Origin: Symbiodinium natans
Taxonomy: Eukaryota > Sar > Dinophyceae > Suessiales > Symbiodiniaceae
Direction of reading: 5' to 3'
DNA: 64,000 nt
Assembly: GCA_905221605.1 (NCBI GenBank)
Contig: CAJNDS010002002.1
Coordinates: forward strand, 62,001-126,000
The translations under genes were made by a program, and so were the position numbers. The notes beneath the pieces were generated by a model. It worked only from the letters and a program-made list of their open reading frames with translations, did no database searches and had not been told where the DNA came from. Shown here in pieces: positions 22,801 to 33,436 of the stretch. How positions within the stretch are numbered: position 1 is the first letter of the stretch; each line of letters begins with the position of its first letter.

Positions 22801-23635
22801 CATCTCGAAAACCTCCTCTGGCATGTCGGATCCCAGGAAAGTTTGCATCTCGAACACCTACCTTTGCATGTCGGACCCCCAATTTGCATGTCGGACAGAG
22901 GGATCCCGGTTTAGCGGGTTTATCGGTGCGCAGTCCCTGTTTCCGCGCGCAATGCAAAGTCCCATTGCTCAAGAATCTCAATCTACAGCCACCCGCGTTA
23001 AATCCCCGAGAACCAGGGATGTGCCAGAGAAGATTCGTTGGGATAAGCCTTGTTGATGTCTCTTTGTACTGCTTCACCATGACACAGAGACACAGAGACA
23101 CAGAGACACAGAGACACACAGAAAAGACACCGCAAGTTGCAACCACCGTGCGCGCGTGGGCGCGCGCCCGCCTCGCGCAATTGAGCTGCTTAAAGCTGCT
23201 TAGCAATCAGAAATCCAAGGCATTCTCAGGGGACGACACAGGTGCGTGCTTGAGGCCCGACTCGAGCCAAACCTGTCGCTTTTCTCGTATGTGACATGAC
23301 TCAGCCCTGACTCAGCCCTGACTCAGCCCTGACTCAGCCCTGACTCAGCCCTGACTCAGCCCTGACTCAGCCCTGAGCAGGTCTCTCCCAGAAGAGTTGG
23401 ATCAGCTTCTCAAGGAAGAGAGCATCCTGTCCTCGTTCTCATGCTGATAGAATGGCAGAATGTTTGGGGACAGGCGGAGTTACGGAACATCCAGCAGGGC
23501 GGCCTTGTTTTTCCCTGACATGCCAAGTTGAAAGCCAGAGTTGCGGCGGGAATTTGGCCCAGCAAGACGGCAGCAGCCCCTTTTGGGGATGCATCCCGAA
23601 AAGTGCGCGGGGGGGGGGGACTTTTTGCATGGGAA
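22801..23635. other. Satellite edge and 3' flank of TIR-like copy 2
   Basis: 22801-22915 contains three more TTTGCATCTCGAA or TTTGCATGTCGGA modules and a final GGTTTAGCGGGTTTATCGG unit. From about 22.96 kb the sequence matches the flanks of TIR-like copies 1 and 3 (CCCATTGCTCAAGAATCTCA and following). An 11-bp repeat is listed separately. Confidence 0.6.
23297..23375. repeat. 11-bp tandem repeat TGACTCAGCCC
   Basis: Seven perfect copies. The equivalent place downstream of TIR-like copy 3 (about 31095-31115) has one copy-like sequence, so this expansion is specific to copy 2. Confidence 0.9.
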
Positions 23636-25715
23636 TTACCACCCAGGCCGCTGTAATAAAGCCTTCAGACCAAGGCCTAGAAGGAAGTTGCACACTACTA
23701 GAACCAGCGTGCAGCCTGCAAAAATGCCTGCACGCCGCAGCGCATGGTCAGGTTCGACAAATCGAGTGAGGCCATACGTGACGAGCACTACAAAGACGGG
23801 GGTAGCCCCAGCTCCCAACACCAGTGCGTTCTTGAGAATCTCAAGACAGGTGCTCCTCGGTCTCTTCCGACCAACCCTGACCAGCAGGATCATGAGATCC
23901 TTGGTCGCTGGGACGTAACACAACCAAAGCACCAGACCTTCGACCAGAAGGGCAATAGCAGGCTGCTGATCGTCTTGAGCTGCAGCCATGCTAGCAGAGA
24001 CGTCCATGAAAGCCAGACATAGCGGAGAAGTCACTCCCAAAGCCCATGGAGTACTGAACACCTTCTCGGTGAGGTCACGGTTCAGAAGGTCCAGAACCTC
24101 GGTGCGCACCGCGTTCTCAAAAGACAGCTCGCTGCCAAACCATATCTTCACGCACTCCTTAACGATCCTGGGCGGCTGTCAGGACCAGCAAAAGGACTTC
24201 ATTCGTGCTTCGTACTGGGAACAAACGGACATGCTGAAAGTTGTAGAATGGCACTCAACAAGCGCCAAGCATCTTACGGTCACAGAGCATACGTCCGCCC
24301 GAAGGGGTCACGTGGTTCTGATCGCAGCAAGCACTCCTTGTAGAGTCCACAGAGATCGACAACAACTGCAGTTTCATGGTGTCCAAGTCTCTGAAGTAGC
24401 TTCGGAGAGTGCTGACAGTCGGGAAGGCAACCGCCAAAAACGACAACACCAAGGTCCCCAGTAGCTCTACGATCGCTGTATGGGTGTGGATAGGCGCTGT
24501 TGCGATCGGCAATGCCACGGCAAAAAACACAAGGTAAATAGCGATGGAAAGAGGCCCCAAGAAGATGGGTCTGACAATAAGGTGCTGCTTTTGCGTCGTC
24601 TTGCTTTTCAGGAAGGCAGCAAGCTCAAACAAGCACCACAACCTCTCGAACGTGAGGGAAAACAGAAAACGCTTAGAACAAGAGCCACTTAAGTATCAGA
24701 AGCAAAGCATTCGACGGAGCTTACCAAGTTCGCCGGACTCTCTGGCTTGGGTTATCTTGGCTTAGCTTCCGCATCCACGAACGGGAGGGGGAGGGGATCT
24801 GATCTATATCATGTCTTTTGCTGTTTGGGAAGGCTTGTCTCAGCCCCCATCCCACCTCTCAGTCCATGTCGGGTCCCAGAGAACGAGCATGCTGTCGGAG
24901 TTCTTCAAGAGCCCCGCCAAGCTTAGGATGGCTTCCGACTTCAGGCGATCGTCGTTTTGGCTGATACAAATGCGGTCAAGGAAGACTCTCGTTTGTGATC
25001 GCCAACAAGCCAGGACTAAACTTGCCACGACGAGCCCTGAAGAAGTTGACCAACAAGACCACTCCCAACCGGGAAGCCACCATCCACGGTCAATCCCAGG
25101 TAGAGTTCCAAAGATGAACAGCACCATCATCACCATGCCGGTGAGACAAGCCAAGGAAACTGCCGCGGTGCCATTGTAGAGGGTGACAACTGTGAGGATT
25201 TTCTTCCACCGCCCTCCGTGCCAAGAGTGACTCCAAAATGTAGTTATCTTCGTACTTGCGCGGCTCTTGTGGTAGAAGTGTTTGTCAGATCCACCACGCA
25301 ATGCTGCAGCAAACTGCTCCAAAGCTCGAAACACCGGCGTCACCCTCATGACCTCCGGGTTTACCACCTGCATCCTGGGCAATCGAGAGTCAAACCTCCT
25401 ACTCATTCTTCTTACTAGGTTTGTGTACTTGCGCAAAGCGATAAACGGTAGGTACACTCAACCATGCCCCAGCTTCCGGGTAACGTGTTCTATCAGACTT
25501 GGCATCATGTCATCCACGTCGAGCATGACGTCGCGGTCGGATCCTCTACCACCCCCAGGACTTGGTGCCAATGGAAGGTCGGGCATCGCGTGCATCGTCG
25601 CGGAGCTGCTGCTGCTGCCAGCCTCAGAACACTCTCGTGCATCACTGTCACGCCACTCGTCTGGAACCGTCCAGCTCCGAATGGACTCCTCGCTGCTCTG
25701 GCTTGGCCTCCTCAT
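23636..25715 (-). CDS. TIR-like multi-pass membrane protein, copy 2
   Basis: Exons 24856-25715, 24264-24642 and 23636-24154 give one frame of 1758 nt (585 residues, counting an internal TGA at 25458-25460). Organisation and motifs are as in copy 1: ISQNDDRLKSEAILSLAGL, the split box TER/LWCLFELAAFL, several membrane helices and a C-terminal ALLQRPGW. Relative to copy 1 it has one in-frame codon loss (RFDSRLPR against RFESQRLPR) and scattered substitutions, and no frameshift. The base before the last acceptor differs (AAGGAG against AAAGAG), which favours placing the junction after GAG in all copies. Two intact copies suggest either recent duplication or selection on the protein. Confidence 0.7.
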
Positions 25716-26290
25716 CCCTCTTGGCCTGGTGAACGGAAGGTACCGGAGGCTGCCAGGCTTGAGCAGCAGTCGCTAACTCATTCTGCTAGCGTAGACCCCG
25801 AAGAGCCCGAACAGCGGAAGAGTGTCACAACAGCCGAAACTTGTTAAAGGGGCAGAGTTCAATCTGACATACTTCCGTAATCCTGGCAGTTCTGGCATGT
25901 AAAGCGGGATGACAGGGCTCTACTCTTTCGGGCTTGCGCCTTGCACCACGAACTCCATGAGTCCTGAGGCTCTTCTCTTAGGCTCGGGCAATCGATTTCC
26001 CCTGCGTCCGCAGCCTGAACAGCAGAGCTGACTAGGGTCATGCTGCATGCGATATACTGAAGCCAACCTCCTTGGCACCCATCATCGGCTGTGCTGGGAT
26101 GTGCGGGAGTTGAACCTTGCATTCTGCTCCTAAAATTCTGTTCACGTTCCAAGATCCCCCGAGGCTCAAAGCCAGCGCCTCACCGCATCGACAAGAAGGA
26201 CATCCTTCGGCTCTGGGTATACGAGGGTCGCGTGCTCCTTATGAGAGATTTCTTTTCTATCCCATAGGGCAAAGTGTGATGCGCTTCTTC
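25716..26290. other. 5' flank of TIR-like copy 2, decayed exon copies
   Basis: This matches 33.44-34.2 kb with many small deletions. The frame that reads MMGAKEAGFSISHAQ at about 33.96-34.02 kb is broken here soon after GAKEVGFSIS. It probably once carried exons of a neighbouring gene. Confidence 0.45.
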
Positions 26291-27020
26291 CGAAGTCGCT
26301 TTCTCGTCATGTGAAGGGGGTTCTTCTCCCGTCCTCTGTTCCAAGGGCTGTCTGCTTCCCCGGCCAGCTCCGAAGTCGATGCTCAATTTTGGGGAGATGG
26401 TTTAACGGCCTGCCTGGCCGGCTTTGCATTCTCTTGCTTGCGAGCCTCCAGGGAAGAGATGGGCATGAGATGGGCAGGACTCCTCCCATCCTTTCCCTCT
26501 TTCGTCCCAACCACCCCTTCCGAGTTTGCGGTCTCTCTGAAGCTTCGGCAGGCGGAGCTCTGAAGCAAGGTGCAAGACGTGCAAACCTGAGCGCTGGCCA
26601 AGTCCCAACATCCACCGGAATCTACCGCACCCAATTGCATGCCCAGGCTATCCAATGCAAGCGAAGACTTGGCTGTCATAATTTGGTACAGTACATCTGG
26701 GGGCCACAAGCATCTCGAGCAAGGAACTTTCAAAGCTGTGTTTTGCTGTGGTGCTATGCCCCTCGCCTCTTGCGAAACTGGATGCTGCGTCCACGTCGGG
26801 CTTCCGTACAGGAAGTCTACCAGAACACGGATGGCCTGTCATAGGCGCTCTCACATATGTGCTCAGACACATGACTCAAATGTCGTACGGCTGTTTCCTT
26901 GCGTCTCCTGGCCTCTGCGTGCTTGATGCCGCGCATTTCCAGCTCAAAAATGTTGCAACCCATCTCTCCCTGCAGCTCTGACAGCACTCCAAGTCCAACT
27001 TCCAGCGAGGTTCCCCCAAA
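26290..27020 (-). pseudogene. BTB/POZ-domain gene copy 1, frameshifted
   Basis: Minus-strand exons read GEMGCNIFELEMRGIKHAE (about 26925-26985), then AIRVLVDFLYGS (about 26810-26843), and a later block matching VLHLASELRLPKLQ of copy 2. The first two join at a GC donor and an AG acceptor to give the strand-helix pattern of a BTB domain (a protein-interaction fold). Relative to copy 2 at 36.1 kb, four bases are missing just before the LHLASELRLPKLQ block (near 26580), which shifts the frame. The copy is therefore probably broken. The BTB call rests on the pattern only. Confidence 0.5.
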
Positions 27021-27029
27021 GAGGGGGAC

Positions 27030-27476
27030 CGCGTTAACAACAACAGTCTCTCTCTCTCGCGCTCTTCTTCTTCTGCTGGGCATAGGGGAAGGCCCCCCGC
27101 GCACTGGGCGCGCCCGAGGCTGAGTCAGGTGCGTGTGCTCTCTCTCTCTCTCGCTCTCTCTCGCGCTCTCTTCTTCTTCTGCTGGGCATAAAAACGCTAG
27201 CACCCGCCGCGCGCGAAGCGCGCCCTGATCCTTCAGTCCTTTGTGACACTTTCCGATGAACTCTGGAGTGTATGCGGACGGCTTGCTCCTTTGTTCCTCC
27301 TCCCGAGAGCTCGTCCTGATCTACTCACCCTCGCGCTCTCTCTTCTTCTTCTTCTTCTTCTTCTTCTTCTTCTTCTTCTTCTTCTTCTTCTTCTTCTTCT
27401 TCTTCTTCTTCTTCTTCTTCTTCTTCTTCTTCTTCTTCTTCTTCTTCTTCTTCTTCTTCTTCTTCTTCTTCTTCTT

Positions 27477-27524
<48 letters not shown>

Positions 27525-27831
27525 TTCTTCTTCTTCTTCTTCTTCTTCTTCTTCTTCTTCTTCTTCTTCTTCTTCTTCTTCTTCTTCTTCTTCTTCTTCT
27601 TCTTCTGCTGGGCTTAAGGGTGCCCCCCCGCGCACGGAGCGCGCCCGAGGCTGAGTCAGGTCCTGTGAGACCACTACGCGCTCTCTCTCTCTCTCTCTCT
27701 TTCGCGCTCTCTCTCTCTCTCTCTCTCTCGCGCTCTCTGCTTTTGCTCTCTCTCTCTCTCGCGCTCTCTCTCTCTCTGTCTCTCTCTCGCTCTCGCACTC
27801 TCTTCCCCCGAGAGGGTTCCCCCGGCCACGA

Positions 27832-27862
<31 letters not shown>
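27030..27862. repeat. Polypyrimidine region with (CT)n runs
   Basis: Nearly all C and T on the plus strand, with (CT)n/(CTCG)n runs at about 27045-27070, 27135-27175, 27675-27800 and 27833-27862 around the long TTC array. Two imperfect copies of a GC-rich block (CGCGCCCGAGGCTGAGTCAG) are at about 27107-27128 and 27640-27660. The minus-strand frames here encode only Arg/Glu or Lys runs. Confidence 0.8.
27341..27606. repeat. (TTC)n trinucleotide array, about 88 units
   Basis: Two interruptions only, near 27478 and 27500. It is an uninterrupted polypyrimidine strand with mirror symmetry, so it could adopt triplex (H-DNA) structure. The equivalent place in the duplicate near 36.57 kb has no such array, so it expanded after duplication or was lost from the copy. 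Confidence 0.95.
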
Positions 27863-27867
<5 letters not shown>

Positions 27868-28379
27868 GAAAGATATAGACATGCAAATCAAAAATACACC
27901 CCCCCCAGCACGCACACAGCGTGCACCCTGGAAAAGGGGCGAAAAAACCCAGACTCCGAGATTCCAGAGAGATTCCAGAGAGCCTCCGAGACTTTGAGAC
28001 TCCGAGACTCCGAGACTCCGAGACTCGCTCTCGGAAGCTTGTTCTCTTCGGGTGTCCACGGCCCTGACACCAGGCAGACCTAAGAAAAAACTAGGTACTA
28101 AGAACTTGCACCCAAAAAAGCGCAGGTCGAAGCTCTTCGCAATTCATAGGCGTCGAGTGCCAAACAAAGAGAAGAGAGCGCAACGGGACAAAAACAGATC
28201 CGGGGGAAGGGGTGCTCCGCGCGCGTGGGGAACACTTCCAAGGGAGCGGTGCTGGGCACTCTGCGACCCGGTCTTCGGGGGCTTGGCCGCTTGACCCCCC
28301 GAGCCCATCATTGCTAAGTGGAGGTGGTCGACAAGCAACGTCTACAACCATGTCATCCCCCCGCCTCGGCTCTAGGGGT

Positions 28380-28441
28380 GTCACAGTTGAGTTGCTTTGC
28401 ACCATCCAGGATTAGCCTCTGACACGGAGGCGATGCGTTCA

Positions 28442-28473
<32 letters not shown>

Positions 28474-28735
28474 TATGTGAGGGAAAATGTCAAAGGGGAA
28501 TCTCAGAAAACTCCCCCCCGCAAGCTCCTCAAACCATGTTTGTTTGTTGCCTTGTGGAATTTCGCGGGTCAGCTCCGCCAAGGCGAAGCCGGCCATGATG
28601 ACCGTGGCCTGGAGCTTGCGAAGCTCTTGCTGGCTCAAGGTCTCGACTTGACAGGCTTCTGAATTCCATCTCTAAGTGTGGAACGCTTGAGAGGACGCTG
28701 TTCTTGTGCACGCTGAGCATGCCGGAGCATGGCAC
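28380..28735 (-). pseudogene. Partial copy of the QKELDFYTNN membrane-protein gene
   Basis: The frame SQQELRKLQ runs straight into VIMAGFALAELTREIP. The sequence between them at 12.9-13.04 kb, which encodes VRQKELDFYTNN and contains an intron, is deleted here. Downstream exons with LRGPDG are absent; the sequence passes into a GA repeat and the block shared with 37.1 kb. It is a truncated duplicate. Confidence 0.7.
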
Positions 28736-28974
28736 GGGTGCTCTCCCGAAATGCGATGCTGGGCGGCAAGGCCAGTACGAAGACTCTCAGGTGGCGGGTT
28801 CACGTCACGTGAAGTCACATGACACCGATTCCAAGAGACCTGCGGGGTTCGGATGCGGGCGAGAGTTGAGCCCAGCAAGGATCGCAACTGCCCGCTCTAC
28901 CGGCGTGTAGAGAGAGAGAGGGAGAGCTTCATTTTCTTGGCTGCAGGGACTCTACGCTGATAGGGGTCTCTAAT

Positions 28975-29450
28975 TCACAGGCCGATCTCGATGGGCTGAA
29001 TTATGCCTCCGGACCCTCTGAGGCACACAGGAATCACAGGAATGTCTCTCATGTCTCTATCCGTGTCTTGTCTGTACAAGCCGCATGCCAGCATGTCGCC
29101 AGGCAGAGCGAATTCATAGAATTCAGAGTCCCATCCCAGGCACAGGGAACCATAGAGCATTGCGCTTCGTAGCGTCGCAGCGCATCTGTCACAGGCGTCG
29201 GCTTTTCTTCCGGGGCGCCTCTTTGACACCTTCAGCGACAGCGCAGGATCTATGCAAAAAAGCATCTTCGTGTGGAGGGCTCAGAAGGGCCTGCTTTCTT
29301 CCGCTTCCTCAGCTCCGTGGCCTTGACCTCAGCACGCAAAAGCCGGCTCCCGAGCCCGGCTGCGCCTATGCGAAAGCACGGCGAAAGCGACAACCCTTCG
29401 CTACGTCCAACCACGAGAAAACCTGCAACATTTGGCTCCAGCTCTGAGGA
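28975..29450 (-). other. Candidate exon LGWDSEFYEFALPGDMLA (duplicate of 13.4-13.8 kb)
   Basis: A 96-codon frame at 28975-29265 is uninterrupted here, whereas its counterpart at 13409-13784 is split by small indels between two frames. It contains SLKVSKRRPGRKADACD and ends GGIIQPIEIGL. I do not recognise it. Conservation between duplicates at both DNA and frame level is the only evidence for coding. Confidence 0.35.
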
Positions 29451-29879
29451 AGAACAGTGTCGGCTGGAGACGAAGTGAGGAGCAAACAGAAAGAGCGAGA
29501 CAACAGCATGGCTTCACGCCTCCAAGCACTCCAGGATCGCTTCGTAGACGACCTCTCAGAGTTACAAGCTGCAAGCTTTGTAAACACGGTCACCGGAAGC
29601 TCCCGCAGCCCGCCATCTTTGTAGATTGATTGAAAGTTCATGGGAAGGCCCCGGTTTCCTACAACAATTTCAGGTTCCCAACGTTTTCCTCAATCATTGA
29701 CCTCCGGTTTCCCGAGTCTGCGCTATAAGTCCTGAATCCTTAGCCTCGCGCTTGCCCCAAGAATCCGGTCTTCCGGTCACATTGGGGCCGGCCAGGGTTG
29801 GCCAAAGAGCCTCAGCAAGAGGAAGGAAGCCCCCATGATCTTTGTGCAATTTGAAGCACGTGCAAAGGTATTCCAAAGG

Positions 29880-30800
29880 CTTCTCAAAGGCTCGCCTTGG
29901 ACGCCTTGCACCAGGGACTCCACAAACTCATCCTGCAGGCAGCCCATGCAGTAGCCAGCACGACTCCAGCAGTCTGGTGTTTTCACGTGTTTTTCACATG
30001 TCTTTTTCTCTCTAAACCCACAGAATGTGCTTCAGATCCTCGATGAAGTCAAGCACATAGAGCGAGGAGCGCCGAGTGGGGGCGCTGTGGAAGAAGATGT
30101 CGTCGGACGCCTCCGATTTGACCAGCAACTGACCCAGAGCCTCGTGTAAAATTAATTACCAAAGCGGTGCCCCCAATTGTACCCCTTCCTGGACCCCCAG
30201 TGGCACGGACCATGAAGAAGTGCATCACGCGTGAGTGAGTAACGTGCTGAGAGCACTGATCGTCCCCTCTAACAGAAAAGCCGACGAGAGAACGCGAGCT
30301 GCGCAGGCCTCGGGAACCTCCCGGCCTTTTCCAGGAAAAGTCTTGTCCTTGAAGGAAATGACCTTCAAATCCATTCGCACTCAGAATGTCATATGTGTAC
30401 TCATGTGGGCATAGCTGGCACAGCTCTGGCACTCATCTCACGGCTGGCGCCTGGAGCTTCAGAGCGTCTTCGGGCTCCTCGCGGGGATCCCAGCCTGAGC
30501 AGAAAGCCCCAACGAAACGGCAGCGAACGGCAGCGGCACGCGGCAGTTCAGGGCTTTCGGGGGGCGGCCTTGCCTAGTCGTGCATAGGCCTGCTGCCAGG
30601 GCCCATCCTTCCACTGGTATGCGACAAAGGGCAGCAGCCTCACAGCAGCACACCCCCTGACACGGAGAAACCCCTCTCTCAGTGCACTCTCCACCTCTTG
30701 AGCCTGTCCCCGTCCATGAGCTTTGTAAGCCTCAAAGTCCCATCGCTCAAGAATCTCAATTGACACCCGCCCTCACGCTAAATCCTCGAAAACCGGGGAT
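29880..30800 (-). CDS. Unrecognised protein, at least three exons
   Basis: Exon 30018-30140 (41 codons, SEASDDIFFHSAPTRR then LYVLDFIEDLKHILW) begins after GAG|G and ends at a GT donor. Exon 29905-29932 (DEFVESLVQ) follows in phase and may extend further. An upstream frame at 30548-30766 starts MSIEILERWDFEAYKAH and has an amphipathic helix, then FVAYQWKDGPW. The composition is clearly protein-like, but I cannot name the family. It lies between TIR-like copy 3 and the truncated membrane-protein copy. The shorter version at 14.1-14.75 kb has deletions, so this is the better-preserved copy. Confidence 0.45.
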
Positions 30801-31245
30801 GTGCCAGAGAAGATTCGTTGGGAAACGCGGTGGAAGTATGTGACGCCTTGTTGATTTCTCTTTGTACTGCTTCACCATGACACAGAGACAGAGACAAGAT
30901 GCAACCACCGTGCGCGCCATTGAGCTGCCTAAAGCTGCTCAGCAGTCAGAACCCCAACGCCTTCTCAGGCGACGACACAGGTGCCTGCTTGAGGCCCGAC
31001 TCGAGCCAAACCTCTCGCTTTTCAAGAGCATCGGCGCGCATCATGCTCATCATGATTCATCATGTCTGTGCCATGGCTGGTTTGTTGCATGTGACACGCT
31101 CAGCCCGGAGCAGGTCTCTCCCAGAAGAGTTGGACGAGCTTCTCGAGGAAGAGAGCATCCTGGCCTCGTTCCAACAAATGGAGGCGGAGAACACTTTCCG
31201 AACATCCAGCACCCAGAAGCGGCAATTTTTACTCTGAAACGCGAA

Positions 31246-31321
31246 GTTGATAGAACTAAAGTTGCAGCGGGAAATAGAACTCAAGTTGCAGCGGGAAATA
31301 AAACTAAAGTTGCAGCGGGAA
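31246..31321. repeat. 24-bp tandem repeat, three copies (second site)
   Basis: Same unit and copy number as at 14862-14942, including a shared variant in the middle unit (CAAGTTG). The triplication therefore predates the duplication that produced TIR-like copies 1 and 3. Confidence 0.9.
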
Positions 31322-31410
31322 ATTGACCCGGCGAAGACCGCGGATGGGCATCCCCTTTTGGGAGCTCGTCCTGGGAAAAATGCGTGGGGCGGGTCCAGAG
31401 TCCATGGGAA

Positions 31411-33436
31411 TTACCACCCAGGCCGTCGTAATAAAGCCTTCAGACCGAGGCCCAGGAGAAAGTTGCACACTACAAGAACCAGCGTGCGGCCTGCAAAACT
31501 TCCTGCGCGCCGCAGTGCATCGTCAGAGTCGACAAATCAAGTGAGGCCATACGCTACGAGCATTACAAAGACGGATGTAGCCCCAGCTCCCAACACCAGT
31601 GCGTTCTTAAGAATCTCAAGACAGGTGCTCCTCGGTCTCTTCCGACCAACCCTGACCAGCAGGATCATGAGATCCTTGGTCGCTGGGACGTAGCACAACA
31701 AAGCACCAGACCTTCGACCAGAAGGGCAAGAGCAGGCTGCTGATCGTCTGGAGCTGCAGCCATGCTAGCGGAGACGTCCATGAAAGCCAGAAATAGTGGA
31801 GAAGTCACTCCCAAAGCCCATGGAGTACTGAAGACCTTCTCGGTGAGGTCACGGTTCAGAAGGTCCAAAACCTCGCTGCGCACCGCGTTCTCAAAAGACA
31901 GCTCGCACTCTTTAACGATCCTGGGCGGCTGTCAGGACCAGCAAAAGGACTTCATTCGTGGACATGCTAAAAGTTGTACGTAGGATGGCACTCAACAAGC
32001 GCCAAGCATCTTACGGTCACGGAGCATACGTCCACCCGAAAGGGTCACGTGGTTCTGATCGCAGCAAGCACTCCTTGTAGAGTCAACAGAGATCGACAAC
32101 AACTGCAGTTTCATGGTGTCCAAGTCTCTGAAGTAGCTTCGGACAGTGCTGACAGTCGGGAAGGCAACCGCCAAAGACGACAACACTATGGTCCCCAGTA
32201 GCTCCACGATCGCGGTTGCGTAGTAGATAGGTGCTGTTGCGATCGGCAATGCCAGGGCAAAAAACACAGGGAAAATAGCGATGGAAAGAGGCCCCAAGAA
32301 GATGGGTCTGACAATAAGGTGCTGCTATTGCGTCGTCTTGCTTTTCAAGAAGGCAGCAAGCTCAAACAAGCACCACAACCTCTCGAACGTGAGGGAAAAC
32401 AGTGCTTAGGACAAGAGCCACTTAGGTATCAGAAGCAAAGCATCCGACGGAGCTTACCAAGTTCGCCGGACGCTCTGGCTTATCTTGGCTTAGCTTCCGC
32501 ATCCACGAACGGGAGGGGGAGGGATCTGATCTATATCATGTCTTTTGCTGTTTGGGAAGGCTTGTCTCTTCCCCCATCCCACCTCTCAGTCCATGTCGGG
32601 TCCCAGAGAACGAGCATGCTGTCGGAGTTCTTCAAGAGCCCCGCCAAGCTTAGGATGGCCTCCGACTTCAGGCGATCGTCGTTTTGGCTGATACAAACGC
32701 GGTCAAGGAAGACTCTCGTTGTGATCGCCAAAAAGTCAGGACCAAACTTGCAACGACGAGCCCTGAAGAAGTTGACCAACAAGACCACTCCCAATTCTCA
32801 ATCCACCATCCACGGTCAATCCCAGGTAGAGTTCCAAAGATGAACAGCACCATCATCAGCATGCCGGTGAGAAAAGCCAAGGAAACTGCCGCGGTGCCAT
32901 TGTAGAGGGTGACAACTGTGAGGATTTTCTTCCACCGCCCTCCGTGCCAAGAGTGACTCCAAAATGTAGTTATCTTCGTACTTGCGCGGCTCTTGTGGTA
33001 GAACAGATCCACCACGCAATGCTGCAGCAAACTGCTCCAAAGCTCGAGACACCGGCGTCACCCTCATGACCTCCGGGTTTACCACCTCCATCCTGGGCAA
33101 TCGCTGGGATTCAAACCTCTTACTCAGTCTTCTGACTAGGTTTGCGTACTTGCGCAGAACGACAAACGGTAGGCACACTCAACAATGCCCCAGCATCCAG
33201 GCAACGTGTTCTGCCAGACTTGGCATTATGTCATCCACGTCGAACATGACGTCGCGGTCGGATTCTATACTACCCCCAGGACTTGGTGCCAATGGAAGGT
33301 CGGGCATCGCGTGCATGGTCATGGAGCTGCTGCCGCTGCCAGCCTCACAACACTCTCGTGCATCACTGTAATGCCACTCGTCTGGAACCGTCCAGCTCCG
33401 AATGGACTCCTCGCTTGTCTGGCTTGGCCTCCTCAT
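31411..33436 (-). pseudogene. TIR-like membrane protein, copy 3 (decayed)
   Basis: It aligns with copies 1 and 2 along its whole length but has several frame-breaking lesions. Eight bases are lost near 33003, one base near 32720 just before the LDRICISQ region, one base near 31698, and about 20 bases near 31905 that remove the KIWFGSEL segment. The N-terminal frame (start 33436, MRRPSQ) and the split W-C-x-x-E box remain recognisable. The TGA after the N-terminal segment is at 33179-33181, as in the other copies. It is not expected to make a full protein. Confidence 0.8.

Noticed and set aside
20218-22915. CRISPR-like alternation of repeats and spacers
   Set aside because: Spacing is irregular, the intervening sequence is itself repetitive, there are no cas genes, and the DNA is clearly eukaryotic.
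27325-28059. Minus-strand frame encoding poly-Arg and poly-Glu
   Set aside because: Direct translation of (TTC)n and (CT)n repeats.
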